Made by a program: the position numbers and the translations under genes. A stretch of DNA of 57,438 nucleotides from Streptomyces sp. Ru62 (lineage in GTDB: Bacteria > Actinomycetota > Actinomycetes > Streptomycetales > Streptomycetaceae): positions 1 through 57,438 of the forward strand of contig NZ_PQSU01000046.1 in the NCBI RefSeq assembly GCF_002920615.1, given 5' to 3'. The notes beneath the pieces were generated by a model. It was not told where the DNA came from, did no database searches, and was given only the letters and a program-made list of their open reading frames with translations. Position 1 is the first letter of the stretch; every line of letters begins with the position of its first letter. Below, in pieces: positions 42,224 to 51,266 of the stretch.

Positions 42224-43645
42224 TCAGGTGTGGTCGGTGGGGCGCAGGTGAGGGTGTGGCTGCAGGGTGAGGTAGAGGCCGGCGCTGGCGTGGGCGAGGG
42301 TGGTCGGCAGGGGGAGAAGGTGGCTCGTTCCGTGGCCCGCGAGTCCCTGCGGGCACTGGCCGCCTGTGGGCTGACGCACGGTGCGCAGGAAGGTGTCGAC
42401 GGGGTCGTCGGTCTGGCTGTCGTGGAGGTCTTCGGCGCCGGTGATGATGTTGAGGAAGCTTTCGTGCAGGCGTAAGGGGGCTTGGTCGCGGTGGCTGAGC
42501 CGCTGTGCGGTGCGGAAGTAGCTGTCGCGGCCGGAGTGGATGCGGTAGAAGGCGCTGACCAGGATGAGGAGCCGTTCGTAGGCGTGCTGGTAGGCCTGCT
42601 GGTAGAAGGCGCGGGCGGCGTCCTCGTCGACGTCGCCGAGCAGCATGCTGTTGATGGAGGCGGCGGCGAGCAGGCCGCTGTACATGGCCAGGTGCACGCC
42701 GGTGGACAGCAGGGGGTCGAGGAAGCAGGCGGCGTCGCCGGCGAGGAACCAGCCCGGTCCGCTGAAGGTCTCGCTGACGTAGGAGTAGTCGCTCTCGGTT
42801 TTCAGCGGCGCTGTCTGGTGGGCGCTGGTGAGCAGGCCGGCCAGGAGTGGGCAGCGGGCGATCGCTTCGTCGTAGACGGTCTGCAGTGAGCCGCCCGCTT
42901 GCTGCCGGGCGTGGGCGAAGGAGCGTTTGTCGGTGACCAGGCCGACGCTGAGGGTGCCGTCGTGCAGCGGGATCGCCCACAGCCATCCGTCATCCGGCAG
43001 TGAGAACACCCCGATCGCGCCGCTGGGGGCGGCGGCAAGGGGTGCGGCGCCGCGCCAGTAGCTCCAGGTGGCCACGTTGCGGAAGGCGTCGTGGACGCGC
43101 CTGGAGCCCAGGTGCCGGGTGGCGAGGAGGCCCGCGCGGCCGGAGGCGTCGACGAGGTGCCGGAAGCGGATGTGCCCCCCGGCTTCGTCCCGGCCGGCCC
43201 AGGTGGCTCCTACCGCCCGGCCGGCCGGGCCGGTCTCGCCGCCGGCCTCGAAGCCGACCCGGTGTGCGCGGGCCTCTTCCCTCACGTCGGCACCCTGAGA
43301 GCGGGCGTGTTCCAGCAGCGGGTGGTCGAACTGGGAGCGGATGACCTGGAAGCTGTAGGCCGCCGGTCTGCCCGGTTCGTCGAATCCCAGTGACCATTCC
43401 TGGCCGCCCCAGCCGTAGAACGCCCCCGTCTTGCGGACGAACCCGTGCGCCTCGACCACCTCGCGCGCCCCCAGTACGTCGAGCACGGGCAGCAGGGAGG
43501 GCAGCAGCGACTCCCCGACGTGGTAGCGCGGGAACCGTTCCCGCTCCAGCACCCGCACTTGATGGCCCTGGCGGGCCAGGAGGGCCGCGGCGGTCGCGCC
43601 TGCCGGACCGCCTCCGACCACCAGGACGTCGGTCTCTTCACGCAT
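42224..43645 (-). CDS. Flavin-dependent halogenase-like oxidoreductase
   Basis: A 473-residue flavoprotein from ATG 43645. The FAD motif GGGPAG (11-16) follows DVLVV, then RFPRYHVGESLLPSLL, the conserved lysine Lys72 in FVRKTGAFYGWG, the WLWAIP motif (221-226) and GDAACFLDPLLSTGVHLAM. Lys72 and WxWxIP are hallmarks of FADH2-dependent halogenases, here of the phenol/pyrrole-type branch. Such enzymes chlorinate or brominate using HOCl generated in a tunnel. Related alkyl-halide and non-halogenating members exist, so activity is not certain. No dedicated flavin reductase is adjacent. The start is 76 bp from the divergent GCS2 gene. Confidence 0.75.
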   Translation of the reverse strand: MREETDVLVVGGGPAGATAAALLARQGHQVRVLERERFPRYHVGESLLPSLLPVLDVLGAREVVEAHGFVRKTGAFYGWGGQEWSLGFDEPGRPAAYSFQVIRSQFDHPLLEHARSQGADVREEARAHRVGFEAGGETGPAGRAVGATWAGRDEAGGHIRFRHLVDASGRAGLLATRHLGSRRVHDAFRNVATWSYWRGAAPLAAAPSGAIGVFSLPDDGWLWAIPLHDGTLSVGLVTDKRSFAHARQQAGGSLQTVYDEAIARCPLLAGLLTSAHQTAPLKTESDYSYVSETFSGPGWFLAGDAACFLDPLLSTGVHLAMYSGLLAAASINSMLLGDVDEDAARAFYQQAYQHAYERLLILVSAFYRIHSGRDSYFRTAQRLSHRDQAPLRLHESFLNIITGAEDLHDSQTDDPVDTFLRTVRQPTGGQCPQGLAGHGTSHLLPLPTTLAHASAGLYLTLQPHPHLRPTDHT

Positions 43646-43720
43646 GCGGTGCTCCTCAACCTTCGGCAACCAGACGATTCCACTCGCCGGTCGAGCACTT
43701 TCTGAGACAGTGCCATCACT

Positions 43721-45079
43721 ATGAGCAGTGAACCTCACGGTGGGGCCGGCCCGACAGACGCCCTCGCGCCCACCCGCACCTTCGGATCAAGTCACGCTCA
43801 GGCCCCGCTCACCGTGGGTGTCGAGGAGGAGCTCCTCCTGGTCGATCCCCTCACGCGCACCCTCAGTCCGCAGGGACCCGAGGTGGTGAGCGAGGCGGCC
43901 GGTGAACTCGGTGACCGGGTCGGCACCGAGCTGACCCGCTATCAGGTCGAAGTGCGGACCGATCCGCACACCTGCCTGAAGGAAGCCGCCGAGCAGATCC
44001 GCTCCACAAGAGTGGCGGTCGCCCGCGCCGCTGCCCGTCTCGGCGTGCGCCTCGCCTCGACCGGTACCCCGGTGCTCGGCCAGACGTCCCCGGTCCCGAT
44101 CACACCCGGTGCCCGCTATGCCCGCAGCGTCGCGCACTTCCGCGCTCTGGACGACGAGCAGACCGCGTGCGCCTGCCACATCCACGTCGGCCTGCCCGAC
44201 CCCCGTGACGCCGTGTACGTCAGCAACCACCTACGGCCCTGGCTGCCGACCCTGATCGCCTTCAGCGCGAACTCCCCGTTCCGGGACGGTCAGGACACCG
44301 GCTACGCGAGCTGGCGCACCACCACCTGGGGGCGCTGGCCCTTCGCCGGCCCGCCCCCGTACTTCACATCACCCGCCCACTTCGACGACCTCGTCGGCAC
44401 CCTCCTCAACACTGAGGCACTCCTCGACCGCGGCGGCCTGTACTGGGACATCCGCCCCTCCCACCACCTGCCCACCATCGAAGTCCGCGTCGCCGACGCC
44501 GCCCTCACCCCCGACGACACCCTCATGCTCGCTGCCGTCGTACGCGCCCTGACCGCCACGGCCCTCCAGCACATCCGGGCCGGAGAACCGGCCCCACGCC
44601 CGGCACCGGAAGTCCTGCGGGCAGCCTGCTGGCGCGCGGCACGCGACGGACTGGCCGGCACCGGCATCGACCCCCTCACCGGTCACCTCGTCGCCCAGAC
44701 CACGCTCGTCGAAAAACTGCTGCACACCATCGCCCCAGCACTGCGCCGGCACGACGACCTCGACCGCACACGCGAGCAATGGCAGCGCCTGCGCACCGAA
44801 GGAACCGGCGCCGACCGCCAGCAGTTCCGTGAGGAGTTACGACTCCAGGCAGCCGAGCGGTTCGCCCAGGGGGACGCGAGCTCGGTGATCGCCAAGGATC
44901 TGCGGGTCAGTGTCCGGTCGGTGCAGCGATGGCGGCAGGCGTGGGAGGAGGGCGGTCCACGTGCTCTGCGCTCGCAGGGGCCGGCGTCGCTGCCCCTCCC
45001 AGTTGATGGACCAGCCACCGACTTGTGTCGTTTCAGGGGTGACGGTGTTCGGAGCGGCCTCAGCCCTCGTGAGAGCTGA
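43721..45079 (+). CDS. GCS2-type carboxylate-amine ligase fused to an IS630 N-terminal remnant
   Basis: A 452-codon frame. Residues 1 to about 365 form a glutamate-cysteine-ligase-2/YbdK-type enzyme: LTVGVEEELLLVDPLTRTL, RYQVEVRTDPHTCLKEAAEQ, CHIHVGLPDPRDAVYVSNHL and WDIRPSHHLPTIEVRVADAA. It would join a carboxylate to an amine with ATP. From about 44820 the frame changes to FREELRLQAAERFAQGDASS and VRSVQRWRQAWEEGGPRALR, the helix-turn-helix of an IS630-family transposase, replacing the native C-terminus. The last about 25 residues match neither. The ligase core may still be active. Confidence 0.8.
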   Translation: MSSEPHGGAGPTDALAPTRTFGSSHAQAPLTVGVEEELLLVDPLTRTLSPQGPEVVSEAAGELGDRVGTELTRYQVEVRTDPHTCLKEAAEQIRSTRVAVARAAARLGVRLASTGTPVLGQTSPVPITPGARYARSVAHFRALDDEQTACACHIHVGLPDPRDAVYVSNHLRPWLPTLIAFSANSPFRDGQDTGYASWRTTTWGRWPFAGPPPYFTSPAHFDDLVGTLLNTEALLDRGGLYWDIRPSHHLPTIEVRVADAALTPDDTLMLAAVVRALTATALQHIRAGEPAPRPAPEVLRAACWRAARDGLAGTGIDPLTGHLVAQTTLVEKLLHTIAPALRRHDDLDRTREQWQRLRTEGTGADRQQFREELRLQAAERFAQGDASSVIAKDLRVSVRSVQRWRQAWEEGGPRALRSQGPASLPLPVDGPATDLCRFRGDGVRSGLSPRES

Positions 45080-45119
45080 TTCCACTGCTGTTGCCCATCG
45101 GGCGGGACTGCTCGGTTGC

Positions 45120-45507
45120 ATTACAGGAACCCTCCGTGGAACCAGGCGTAATGCCGGCGGGAAGATTTTGACGCGGAAGACGGTGCGGGTCATCTTCACA
45201 CCCCACTGCCGCTTGAACCCGTGGGCGCTCCAGCCCATGGCGAAGCGGCTGCCTCGGTTCAGCCAACCCATGCGTCCGGAGCGGTGGATGTCGCCGAAGA
45301 GACGCTTCCGGTTCCGGCCCAGCCGGAGCGGGACGTCCAAGCGCCGAAGCGGCTGGTGTAGGTCAGTGCCTTGTGAGCGCGGTATCCGCAGCAGGCCCAC
45401 ACAGCTTCTCCGAGGCCGGGGGTGGAAGTCGCAGCGGTGGCTGCGATGTCCCACTTGTGCCGCCAGGCCCACCTGCCCGTTTTCCGTGCCAGTTCCGCCA
45501 GCTCCAT
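45120..45507 (-). pseudogene. Polymorphic-toxin-like fragment, frameshifted
   Basis: One minus-strand frame reads MELAELARKTGRWAWRHKWD, IAATAATSTPGLGEAVWACC and GYRAHKALTYTSRFGA, like the helical pretoxin segment of actinobacterial RHS/WXG-type toxins. A shifted frame continues RKRLFGDIHRSGRMGWLNRG and SRFAMGWSAHGFKRQWGVKM, a compact basic end that could be a toxin domain. I cannot name the family. The rest of the gene and any immunity gene are absent. Confidence 0.35.
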
Positions 45508-45584
45508 TGCCCGGCGAGGTCGGACGGGTTGAGGAGATCGCCGTTGCAGTATTCGTAGGCGTTGGCGCTGCCGCCGGGGCGTTC

Positions 45585-48128
45585 TCAAGCTCCCCGGCAG
45601 AGCCGCTCACCGGCTGAGAATACCCTCTCCAACGTGGCGCGCAGGCCCAGGCTTTGCCCTTCCCGGTACGCTCGCTCGTACTCGCTCTCACCTAACAGTC
45701 CGCGCGCGCTTTGAAGTCCGCGCTCACGATGAGCGGTCAAGAGCGCGAAACCGAAGAGGCGAGGAGCGCCGGACGGATGCCAAACACGGTCCACCGCTCC
45801 CAGTACGACTGCCGCTGAGCGCGGGTCGCCACAGGAGGAGAGCACCCAGGCCAGGGTCTCGCTGAGGGCCGCTTCCCCCAAGTGCTCGTCGATCTCTCTC
45901 GTGTACTGGAGAGCGCGTTTGAGGGGTTCCAGGGCAAGCTCGGGCCGCCCCGCCTCGCTGTGGTTGACGGCTAGGGCCCACAAGAGATAGCACCGATGCC
46001 ACACCTCGCCCCGGGCCTCGGACAACCTCAGCGCTCGTTCGAGCAGGGCGGTGGCGCGGGCATGGTCGCCCTGCATCACGGCGGCGAAACCGAGCTGAGC
46101 GACGCACTGTTCCCGAGTCAACAGTGCGTCGGACCACTGGCCGGTCGCCAGAGAGGCCTCTGTGTACCTCACAGCGGTCTCCGTTTCTCCGGCAAACAGT
46201 GCCGGGAGAGCACGCAACTGAAGGAACGCTGCGGTGAGTTCCTCGGGGGCTGACTGGTCCGCCAAGCCGCTCGCCACGGTGCCGGACGCGGTGCCGTTCG
46301 CGGCAGGCATGTCGGCCAATGCCCCTTCACCCTGGGCGATCACCTCCTGGGCGCTGTCGTAGTCTCCCTGGAGAAGCAACAGAAACGCAGCCACCCACAC
46401 CGCCTGGCACCAGAGGACGGTGATCTCGGGAGAGGGAGGTCGAGGGTGCCGTTGAAGAATTCCTCGCATCCACCCCGCGCCCTCGCCCACGTTGGCCGAG
46501 GTCAGACAGTGCAGCCAGAGGCCGAGACACGCACGTAGCAAGGTCTCCGCAGGTTCACCGGGCGGCGGAGGCGAGGTGACGATCTGCCGGAGGTTCGCGT
46601 GCTCCGCGCGCAGCCGGCGTAGCCACGATGCCTGTGCGGACGAGCCGTAGGAGAGCCCCGCCCGCGCGGCAAGCCGGAGATACCAGGCACGGTGCCGAAG
46701 CAGGGCCAATTGCGCCCGTCCACTCTCCACGAGGCGTTCCTGCCCGTAAGCGCGAACGGTCTCCAGCATGTACAGACGGGTGCGGCCATGCGTCTCGACA
46801 CGGGTGAGAAGTGACTTATCCATGAGTCCGGCCAAGGCCTCGAATGCCCCGCCCTCGGCGGTGGCCTCGAAGACGGCACCCTGCCCAGCGGGTGCGCAGA
46901 GCTGTTCCGCATCGGTCAGCAGCACCCCACCGGTACACAACGACAGTTGCTCCCAGGCTGCCCGCTCGGTTTCGGTGCACAACTCGTAGCTCCAGTCGAA
47001 GAGCGCACGCAGCGCCTGGTGGCGAGGAGGTGCGGTGCGTTCGCCGGCACCGGGCCCCAGCAAGCGGAACCTGTGATCGAGCCGCTCCAGAAGCTCCTCG
47101 GGGGCCAAAGTGCGCAGCCGTCGGGCGGCGATCTCCAGCGCGAGTGGCAGACCGTCCAGCCTTCGGCACACCTTGGCGACAACGTGCCGGTTCGCATCGG
47201 TCACCCGGAAGTCGGGGCAGGCGGCTTCGGCCCGGTCGGCGAAGAGCGTCATGGCTGGCGAGTCCACGGCGCGTTCTGCCGAGGCGCGCTCTTCTCCGGC
47301 GTGCATCTCGTACGGTGACTCGTTCTGGGGCAGGGGAGGAAGGCCCAGCGGTCTTACCTGCAGCACATGCTCAGCATCGAGGTCGAGGGGCTGCCTGCTG
47401 GTCGCGAGGACACGCAGTTCTGGCAGCAGCGGCAGCAGCCCCTGAATGGTGCGGGCGCATCCGCCGAGCACATGCTCGCAGTTGTCGAAGAGAAGGAGAA
47501 CGCTTCGTTTGCGCAGCGCCTCGGCGAGTGCGGACAAGGGGTCCTGCCCTGCCCTGGCATGCACGCCGACGGCAGCGGCGACCGCTTCTGGGACAGCATG
47601 GTCGCTGCTGAGTTCAGCAAGTTCCGCGCAGTAGGCGCCGTCCGTGTACCGTTCGCTTACCTCATGGATGATGCGTTTGGCCAGCCGCGTCTTCCCCACA
47701 CCGCCCACACCGACCAACGTGACCAGCCGACAGCGTTCCAACAGAGCCGTGGCCTCGGTGAGTTCGGTCTCGCGGCCCACGAAACTGGTGGCTTCCGCGT
47801 CACGGAAGCTCTGCAGGGCGAACGTGCCGGTCTCCCGCGCAACCTCGAGTCGGTACAGCTCCTGCCGTACGCGCTCCCAACACTCCTCCCACCACCGCGG
47901 ATCTCCACCGCACGCACGGACGTACGCGAGGAGGACTTCGCGACTGGGGAGCCGCTGGCCGGCTGCCGCCTGAGACAATGCGCTTTGCGAGAAATGGGTC
48001 GAGGCGGCCATCTGCGCGTAGGTGAGCTGAGCCCTCCGGCGGAGTGCGCGCAGGTCTAACGCGAATCGCTCCAGGGGACCTGACTCCGGATCCAGTGGCT
48101 GTTCCGGGCGGCCTGGTCTGCCTGCCAA
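45585..48128 (-). CDS. XRE-family regulator with NB-ARC ATPase and TPR repeats (AfsR-like)
   Basis: An 847-residue protein. Domains in order: an XRE helix-turn-helix at about 24-75 (LRRRAQLTYAQMAASTHFSQ, SALSQAAAGQRLPS), an STAND/NB-ARC ATPase with P-loop VGVGGVGKTRLAK near 137-150, Walker B VLLLFDNCEHVL near 210, then a winged helix and long helical TPR-type repeats from about 500. The layout is typical of Streptomyces SARP-like or AfsR-like regulators without the BTAD domain. The only clear start is TTG 48128. STAND proteins of similar build also occur in antiphage defence, so that role is an alternative. Confidence 0.82.
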   Translation of the reverse strand: MAGRPGRPEQPLDPESGPLERFALDLRALRRRAQLTYAQMAASTHFSQSALSQAAAGQRLPSREVLLAYVRACGGDPRWWEECWERVRQELYRLEVARETGTFALQSFRDAEATSFVGRETELTEATALLERCRLVTLVGVGGVGKTRLAKRIIHEVSERYTDGAYCAELAELSSDHAVPEAVAAAVGVHARAGQDPLSALAEALRKRSVLLLFDNCEHVLGGCARTIQGLLPLLPELRVLATSRQPLDLDAEHVLQVRPLGLPPLPQNESPYEMHAGEERASAERAVDSPAMTLFADRAEAACPDFRVTDANRHVVAKVCRRLDGLPLALEIAARRLRTLAPEELLERLDHRFRLLGPGAGERTAPPRHQALRALFDWSYELCTETERAAWEQLSLCTGGVLLTDAEQLCAPAGQGAVFEATAEGGAFEALAGLMDKSLLTRVETHGRTRLYMLETVRAYGQERLVESGRAQLALLRHRAWYLRLAARAGLSYGSSAQASWLRRLRAEHANLRQIVTSPPPPGEPAETLLRACLGLWLHCLTSANVGEGAGWMRGILQRHPRPPSPEITVLWCQAVWVAAFLLLLQGDYDSAQEVIAQGEGALADMPAANGTASGTVASGLADQSAPEELTAAFLQLRALPALFAGETETAVRYTEASLATGQWSDALLTREQCVAQLGFAAVMQGDHARATALLERALRLSEARGEVWHRCYLLWALAVNHSEAGRPELALEPLKRALQYTREIDEHLGEAALSETLAWVLSSCGDPRSAAVVLGAVDRVWHPSGAPRLFGFALLTAHRERGLQSARGLLGESEYERAYREGQSLGLRATLERVFSAGERLCRGA

Positions 48129-48403
48129 CTAGGTCGACCTCCCCTGACGCTTCGATTGATTCGTTGATTATGGCCGCTCTCCCTCCCTGGTGAACAACCT
48201 TCGCTGCCCCCGATGCTCGGGTTGACGCCGCTGCGTGACATGGCGATAGGGGAAGGACGAATGTGGAAACGAGCATTCTGACGGGGGTGGCGGTCGTCAT
48301 CGACGGTGACTGCTGGGCCGGAGTGTGTCCGGCCGTGGAGGTGCCGGCCGCGCTCGCCCCGCCTCTTGCGGAAGCGGTCAGCACAGCCTCGACGAAGACG
48401 TCC

Positions 48404-48690
48404 GTCCTGCAGGCGGGGACCCTGCTACCGATAGACCGGATCGCCGCAGATCGGCCGTTCTACTCCGGGAGCGCAAGCAAGACGGGATGGACGTGCAAAG
48501 CCTTGTGCGATCTGCCCGACTGCTGCGGACGTCAGCGCTCTGCCCGGCGCCGTCCACGACACCCAGGAGCCCTGGATCGCGGCATCATCGCCCCGATCGA
48601 GGGGGTCGGCGTCAAGTGCTGAGCCGACAAAAATACCGGGCGCCCGGGGGTGCGAGACGCGTCCCGTTCCGGTGCTGCTGGGCGTTCCCC
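48404..48690 (+). pseudogene. IS5-type (IS112-like) transposase fragment
   Basis: The frame reads LQAGTLLPIDRIAADRPFYS, which matches the '(D)GTLLPIDRIAADRPFYSGKH' block carrying the first catalytic Asp of IS5/IS112 transposases. The match continues in other frames with QDGMDVQSL and GIIAPIEGVGVKC, ending in a TGA where Trp is expected before ADKN. Multiple shifts show it is decayed. It lies directly upstream of the Pycsar genes. Confidence 0.6.
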
Positions 48691-48750
48691 TCGTCAGGCC
48701 AGCAAGCAGATCCCATGTGCTGAGCTTTTAGGTATCACTCAGGAGAAGAC

Positions 48751-49992
48751 GTGACGACAGACCACTTCGGCCTCTTCCAGGAGGCATCGCGAGGACAAGA
48801 CCGGCCTCAACGAGTCATTATGTTCGCTGACCTCTCAGGTTCGACGGAAATGAAGGAGAAGACTGCGGAGGTGAACTGGTTGCCAACAATCGGCAAGTTC
48901 CTTGACATCACCACTGAAGCAGTAACCTCTCATGGTGGAAAGGTTTTCAAGTACCTGGGTGACGGGACACTCGCTGTCTTCAACGACGACCAGGCAGCGG
49001 ACGCGATCAATGCGTCGATCCGCATCCAGGAGATGCTGTACGACGAAAACAAGAACAACTCCCTCAAGGGATGTCTGGCCACAGTTGCCATTGCCACAGG
49101 CCCGGTTGTCGAGTACCAGGCCCCCGGGGGTGGGGTGGACTACGTCGGATCAGTCGTCGACCGTGCAGCACGTCTTTGTAGTGCTGGTGCCCCGCAAGCA
49201 ATCTGGATCGACGCCGCCACGGTCGTATGCGCGAACATGCTTAAGGTCCACTCCGTGCTCGGGCAAGCCCTCGACTTCGGGCCGGACGACTACTTGGACC
49301 GTGAGCAGAAGGTGCCTGCAAAGGGGTTCAGTGAGCATGTCAAATACAGGGAAGTGATCTGGCGGCAAGCTCCCGTCGGTGTGAAGAGCGGAGTGCTGAC
49401 CGAGACCATCGAGAAGCAGGAGAGTGCCGATACCGCTAGGCGTCAGCAGCCTAGCCTTCCTGCTCAGATGGGTGCATTCGCAGGTGGCTCTGCGCACTAC
49501 GGGGCACCACCAGTGACGGTCGCAGAGGGGATCGTAAAGCGCTGGCACACGGACACGGGCTGGGGGTTCATCGCACCACTGGGTGAAGGGGGCGACTACT
49601 ACGTCGATCGCCGTTACGTGGTGGGTGAGGGGGATCTCACCCAGGGTGGTCGTGTCCGCTTCGTTCCTCTGCCACCAATCAAGGAGGGGAAGCAGCCACT
49701 GGCCGGCTGTGCAGTGCAAGAGGGGCACAGACTGGAAGGAAAGATTCAGCGTACGTTCCCGGGTAAAACCTTCACCTTCGTCGACGTCACCGATTCACGC
49801 GGCAACCGCCAGTCTCTTCATGTCTACGTAGGGGCGGCTGCCGAAACGCTCCGGACTGGTGATCAAATCTGGGTGGAAATCATTCAAAACCGAAAGGGGA
49901 TTTCCGGTCAGCTGATCACGGAAAGATCCACTGGAGCGGAGAAGGTAGTTACGGGCGCAGACTGGAGCTCGCTTGATGGCGAACCCGCTTGA
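48751..49992 (+). CDS. pycC: Pycsar-type pyrimidine cyclase with C-terminal cold-shock domains
   Basis: A 413-residue protein from GTG 48751 with AGGAGA at 48741. Residues 20-205 are a class III nucleotide cyclase: metal ligands Asp27 (MFADLSGST) and Asp71 (FKYLGDGTLAVF), and the transition-state region VVDRAARL (Asp137, Arg141). The adjacent gene encodes the Pycsar membrane effector, so this is assigned as the cUMP- or cCMP-making cyclase that senses phage. Unusually, residues 258-305 form a cold-shock domain (GIVKRWHTDTGWGFIAPLGE with RNP1 GWGFI) and 327-391 a second OB-like unit. Codon use is more AT-rich than neighbours, suggesting transfer. Which nucleotide is made cannot be told. Confidence 0.85.
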   Translation: MTTDHFGLFQEASRGQDRPQRVIMFADLSGSTEMKEKTAEVNWLPTIGKFLDITTEAVTSHGGKVFKYLGDGTLAVFNDDQAADAINASIRIQEMLYDENKNNSLKGCLATVAIATGPVVEYQAPGGGVDYVGSVVDRAARLCSAGAPQAIWIDAATVVCANMLKVHSVLGQALDFGPDDYLDREQKVPAKGFSEHVKYREVIWRQAPVGVKSGVLTETIEKQESADTARRQQPSLPAQMGAFAGGSAHYGAPPVTVAEGIVKRWHTDTGWGFIAPLGEGGDYYVDRRYVVGEGDLTQGGRVRFVPLPPIKEGKQPLAGCAVQEGHRLEGKIQRTFPGKTFTFVDVTDSRGNRQSLHVYVGAAAETLRTGDQIWVEIIQNRKGISGQLITERSTGAEKVVTGADWSSLDGEPA

Positions 49993-50473
49993 TCCTCAGG
50001 CTCTTTCCGCTGCATTGTCTGATGTGCGCACAGAGCTTGCCCGTGCTGACCAGAAGGCTGCGACCCTGCTCGCACTGTTCTCCGCCATCGCCGCAGGCTC
50101 CGTTGCAACGCTGACTGTCCGGAGGGCGGGACTTTTTAGCTTCTGGAACGGGGTGGAATGGCTAGCATGGCTTGGTATCAGCTGTATGGCGGCCAGCCTT
50201 TTCCATCTGCTCGTCTGTATTCGCCCCGGGGGCGTGCTTCGCCCAGGTGCTAGCCCGTACTTCGTGTTCTACGCTCAGTATGTGGGCAGAGCCCCTGAAC
50301 TGGTCTCGCACATGGCTGCTTGCCCAGATGCCGACTTAGACAGATGCTCTCAACTTATCGAGCTATCTCTGCTCGCCACACGAAAATACAAGCTCATTGC
50401 GCGAGCCGTGGACCTTCTGGGCTGCGCACTACCTTTGATGGCCGGGTCAATTGTTCTAGACGCCGTGCACTGA
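49976..50473 (+). CDS. pycTM: Pycsar effector, transmembrane (PycTM)
   Basis: A 165-residue membrane protein. After a helical N-terminus (PQALSAALSDVRTELARADQ) come three hydrophobic segments at about 29-48, 61-82 and 144-163, with a soluble loop that contains the likely nucleotide-responsive part (YVGRAPELVSHMAACPDADL). The start KAATLLALFSAIAAG after a polar helix and the ATRKYKLIARAVDLL end are typical of the Pycsar effector domain (DUF5706). The family impairs the inner membrane when cUMP or cCMP binds, aborting phage growth. ATG 49976 overlaps the end of the cyclase gene by 17 bp, so the two are translationally coupled. Confidence 0.83.
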   Translation: MANPLDPQALSAALSDVRTELARADQKAATLLALFSAIAAGSVATLTVRRAGLFSFWNGVEWLAWLGISCMAASLFHLLVCIRPGGVLRPGASPYFVFYAQYVGRAPELVSHMAACPDADLDRCSQLIELSLLATRKYKLIARAVDLLGCALPLMAGSIVLDAVH

Positions 50474-51266
50474 AAGAGCGTTTTGTCCCGGCAGAGTTGT
50501 TTGGTGTGGTTTCGGTGGCGCATTCTTTGCTGATCGGCTTCATACCGGGCACCACGCGCCGACACCTCCCGCAGTTCTCGCCTCCTGCCGTGTTCACCCG
50601 ACCGAGTTGGCTGTCTCGCGGCGACGATGGAAGCGGTGCAGCACCCGGGAAGGTACCGTGAACTCTTACAACGGCTAACGTGGGCGGAGTCGAGCCACTC
50701 CGACACAGCGGCCCTGCGCAACGACCGCGACCGGTTCGTCGACGAGGTCTCCTGGGGCTACGACCGCCACCGCGGCGACGACTGGCATCACGGCGGCGGA
50801 CACCGGGGTGACGGCTGGCGTCCCGGCGGTGACCACCGCCGCGACGGACACGCGACTGATCTCGCGCGGCGGTAGACGATGCCAGCGGGTGAGCCGCACG
50901 CGTTCCCGGGTGGGTCGCCTCGTGCGGGGGCGGCCCACCTTCCGTGCTGCGCGCGACGGCGAGCTGGGCGGCAGGCAGCCCTCACACCGTGCGGATACGC
51001 AACAGGCGTACCGGTGGGGGTGCCGCGACCGGACTCGGGGACCGGCCGCGACACAACCCGCCCGGAGGGCATTCGCAACGCACACAGCGGAGTTCCCCCT
51101 TGCCGGCCCCCGCACACGGAGCTGAACAGGTGGCGTGATCATGTGCAGCTGCTTCCGTCAGCCGAACAGGTCCAGACGGTCGACCCGGTCTCGTCTGCGC
51201 AGGCTACGCGGGAATGCCGTCAAGGCATACCGCGGTCTCTTGGTCGTCCACCGCGGCAATGCGCTG
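50474..51266. other. Stretch with no supportable gene after the Pycsar unit
   Basis: Frames in this 793-bp stretch are short or low in complexity; one at 50627-50875 encodes a Gly/His/Arg/Asp-rich repeat-like tail (RGDDWHHGGGHRGDGW). I see no family motif, tRNA or strong terminator. Confidence 0.45.

Noticed and set aside
45585..48128. Calling the XRE-NB-ARC-TPR gene a defence STAND protein
   Set aside because: The architecture is common among Streptomyces regulators and no effector domain is visible, so it was left as a regulator with the alternative noted.
50627..50875. Small Gly/His-rich open frame after the Pycsar genes
   Set aside because: Low complexity, no convincing ribosome site and no family match; could not be supported as a third Pycsar gene.
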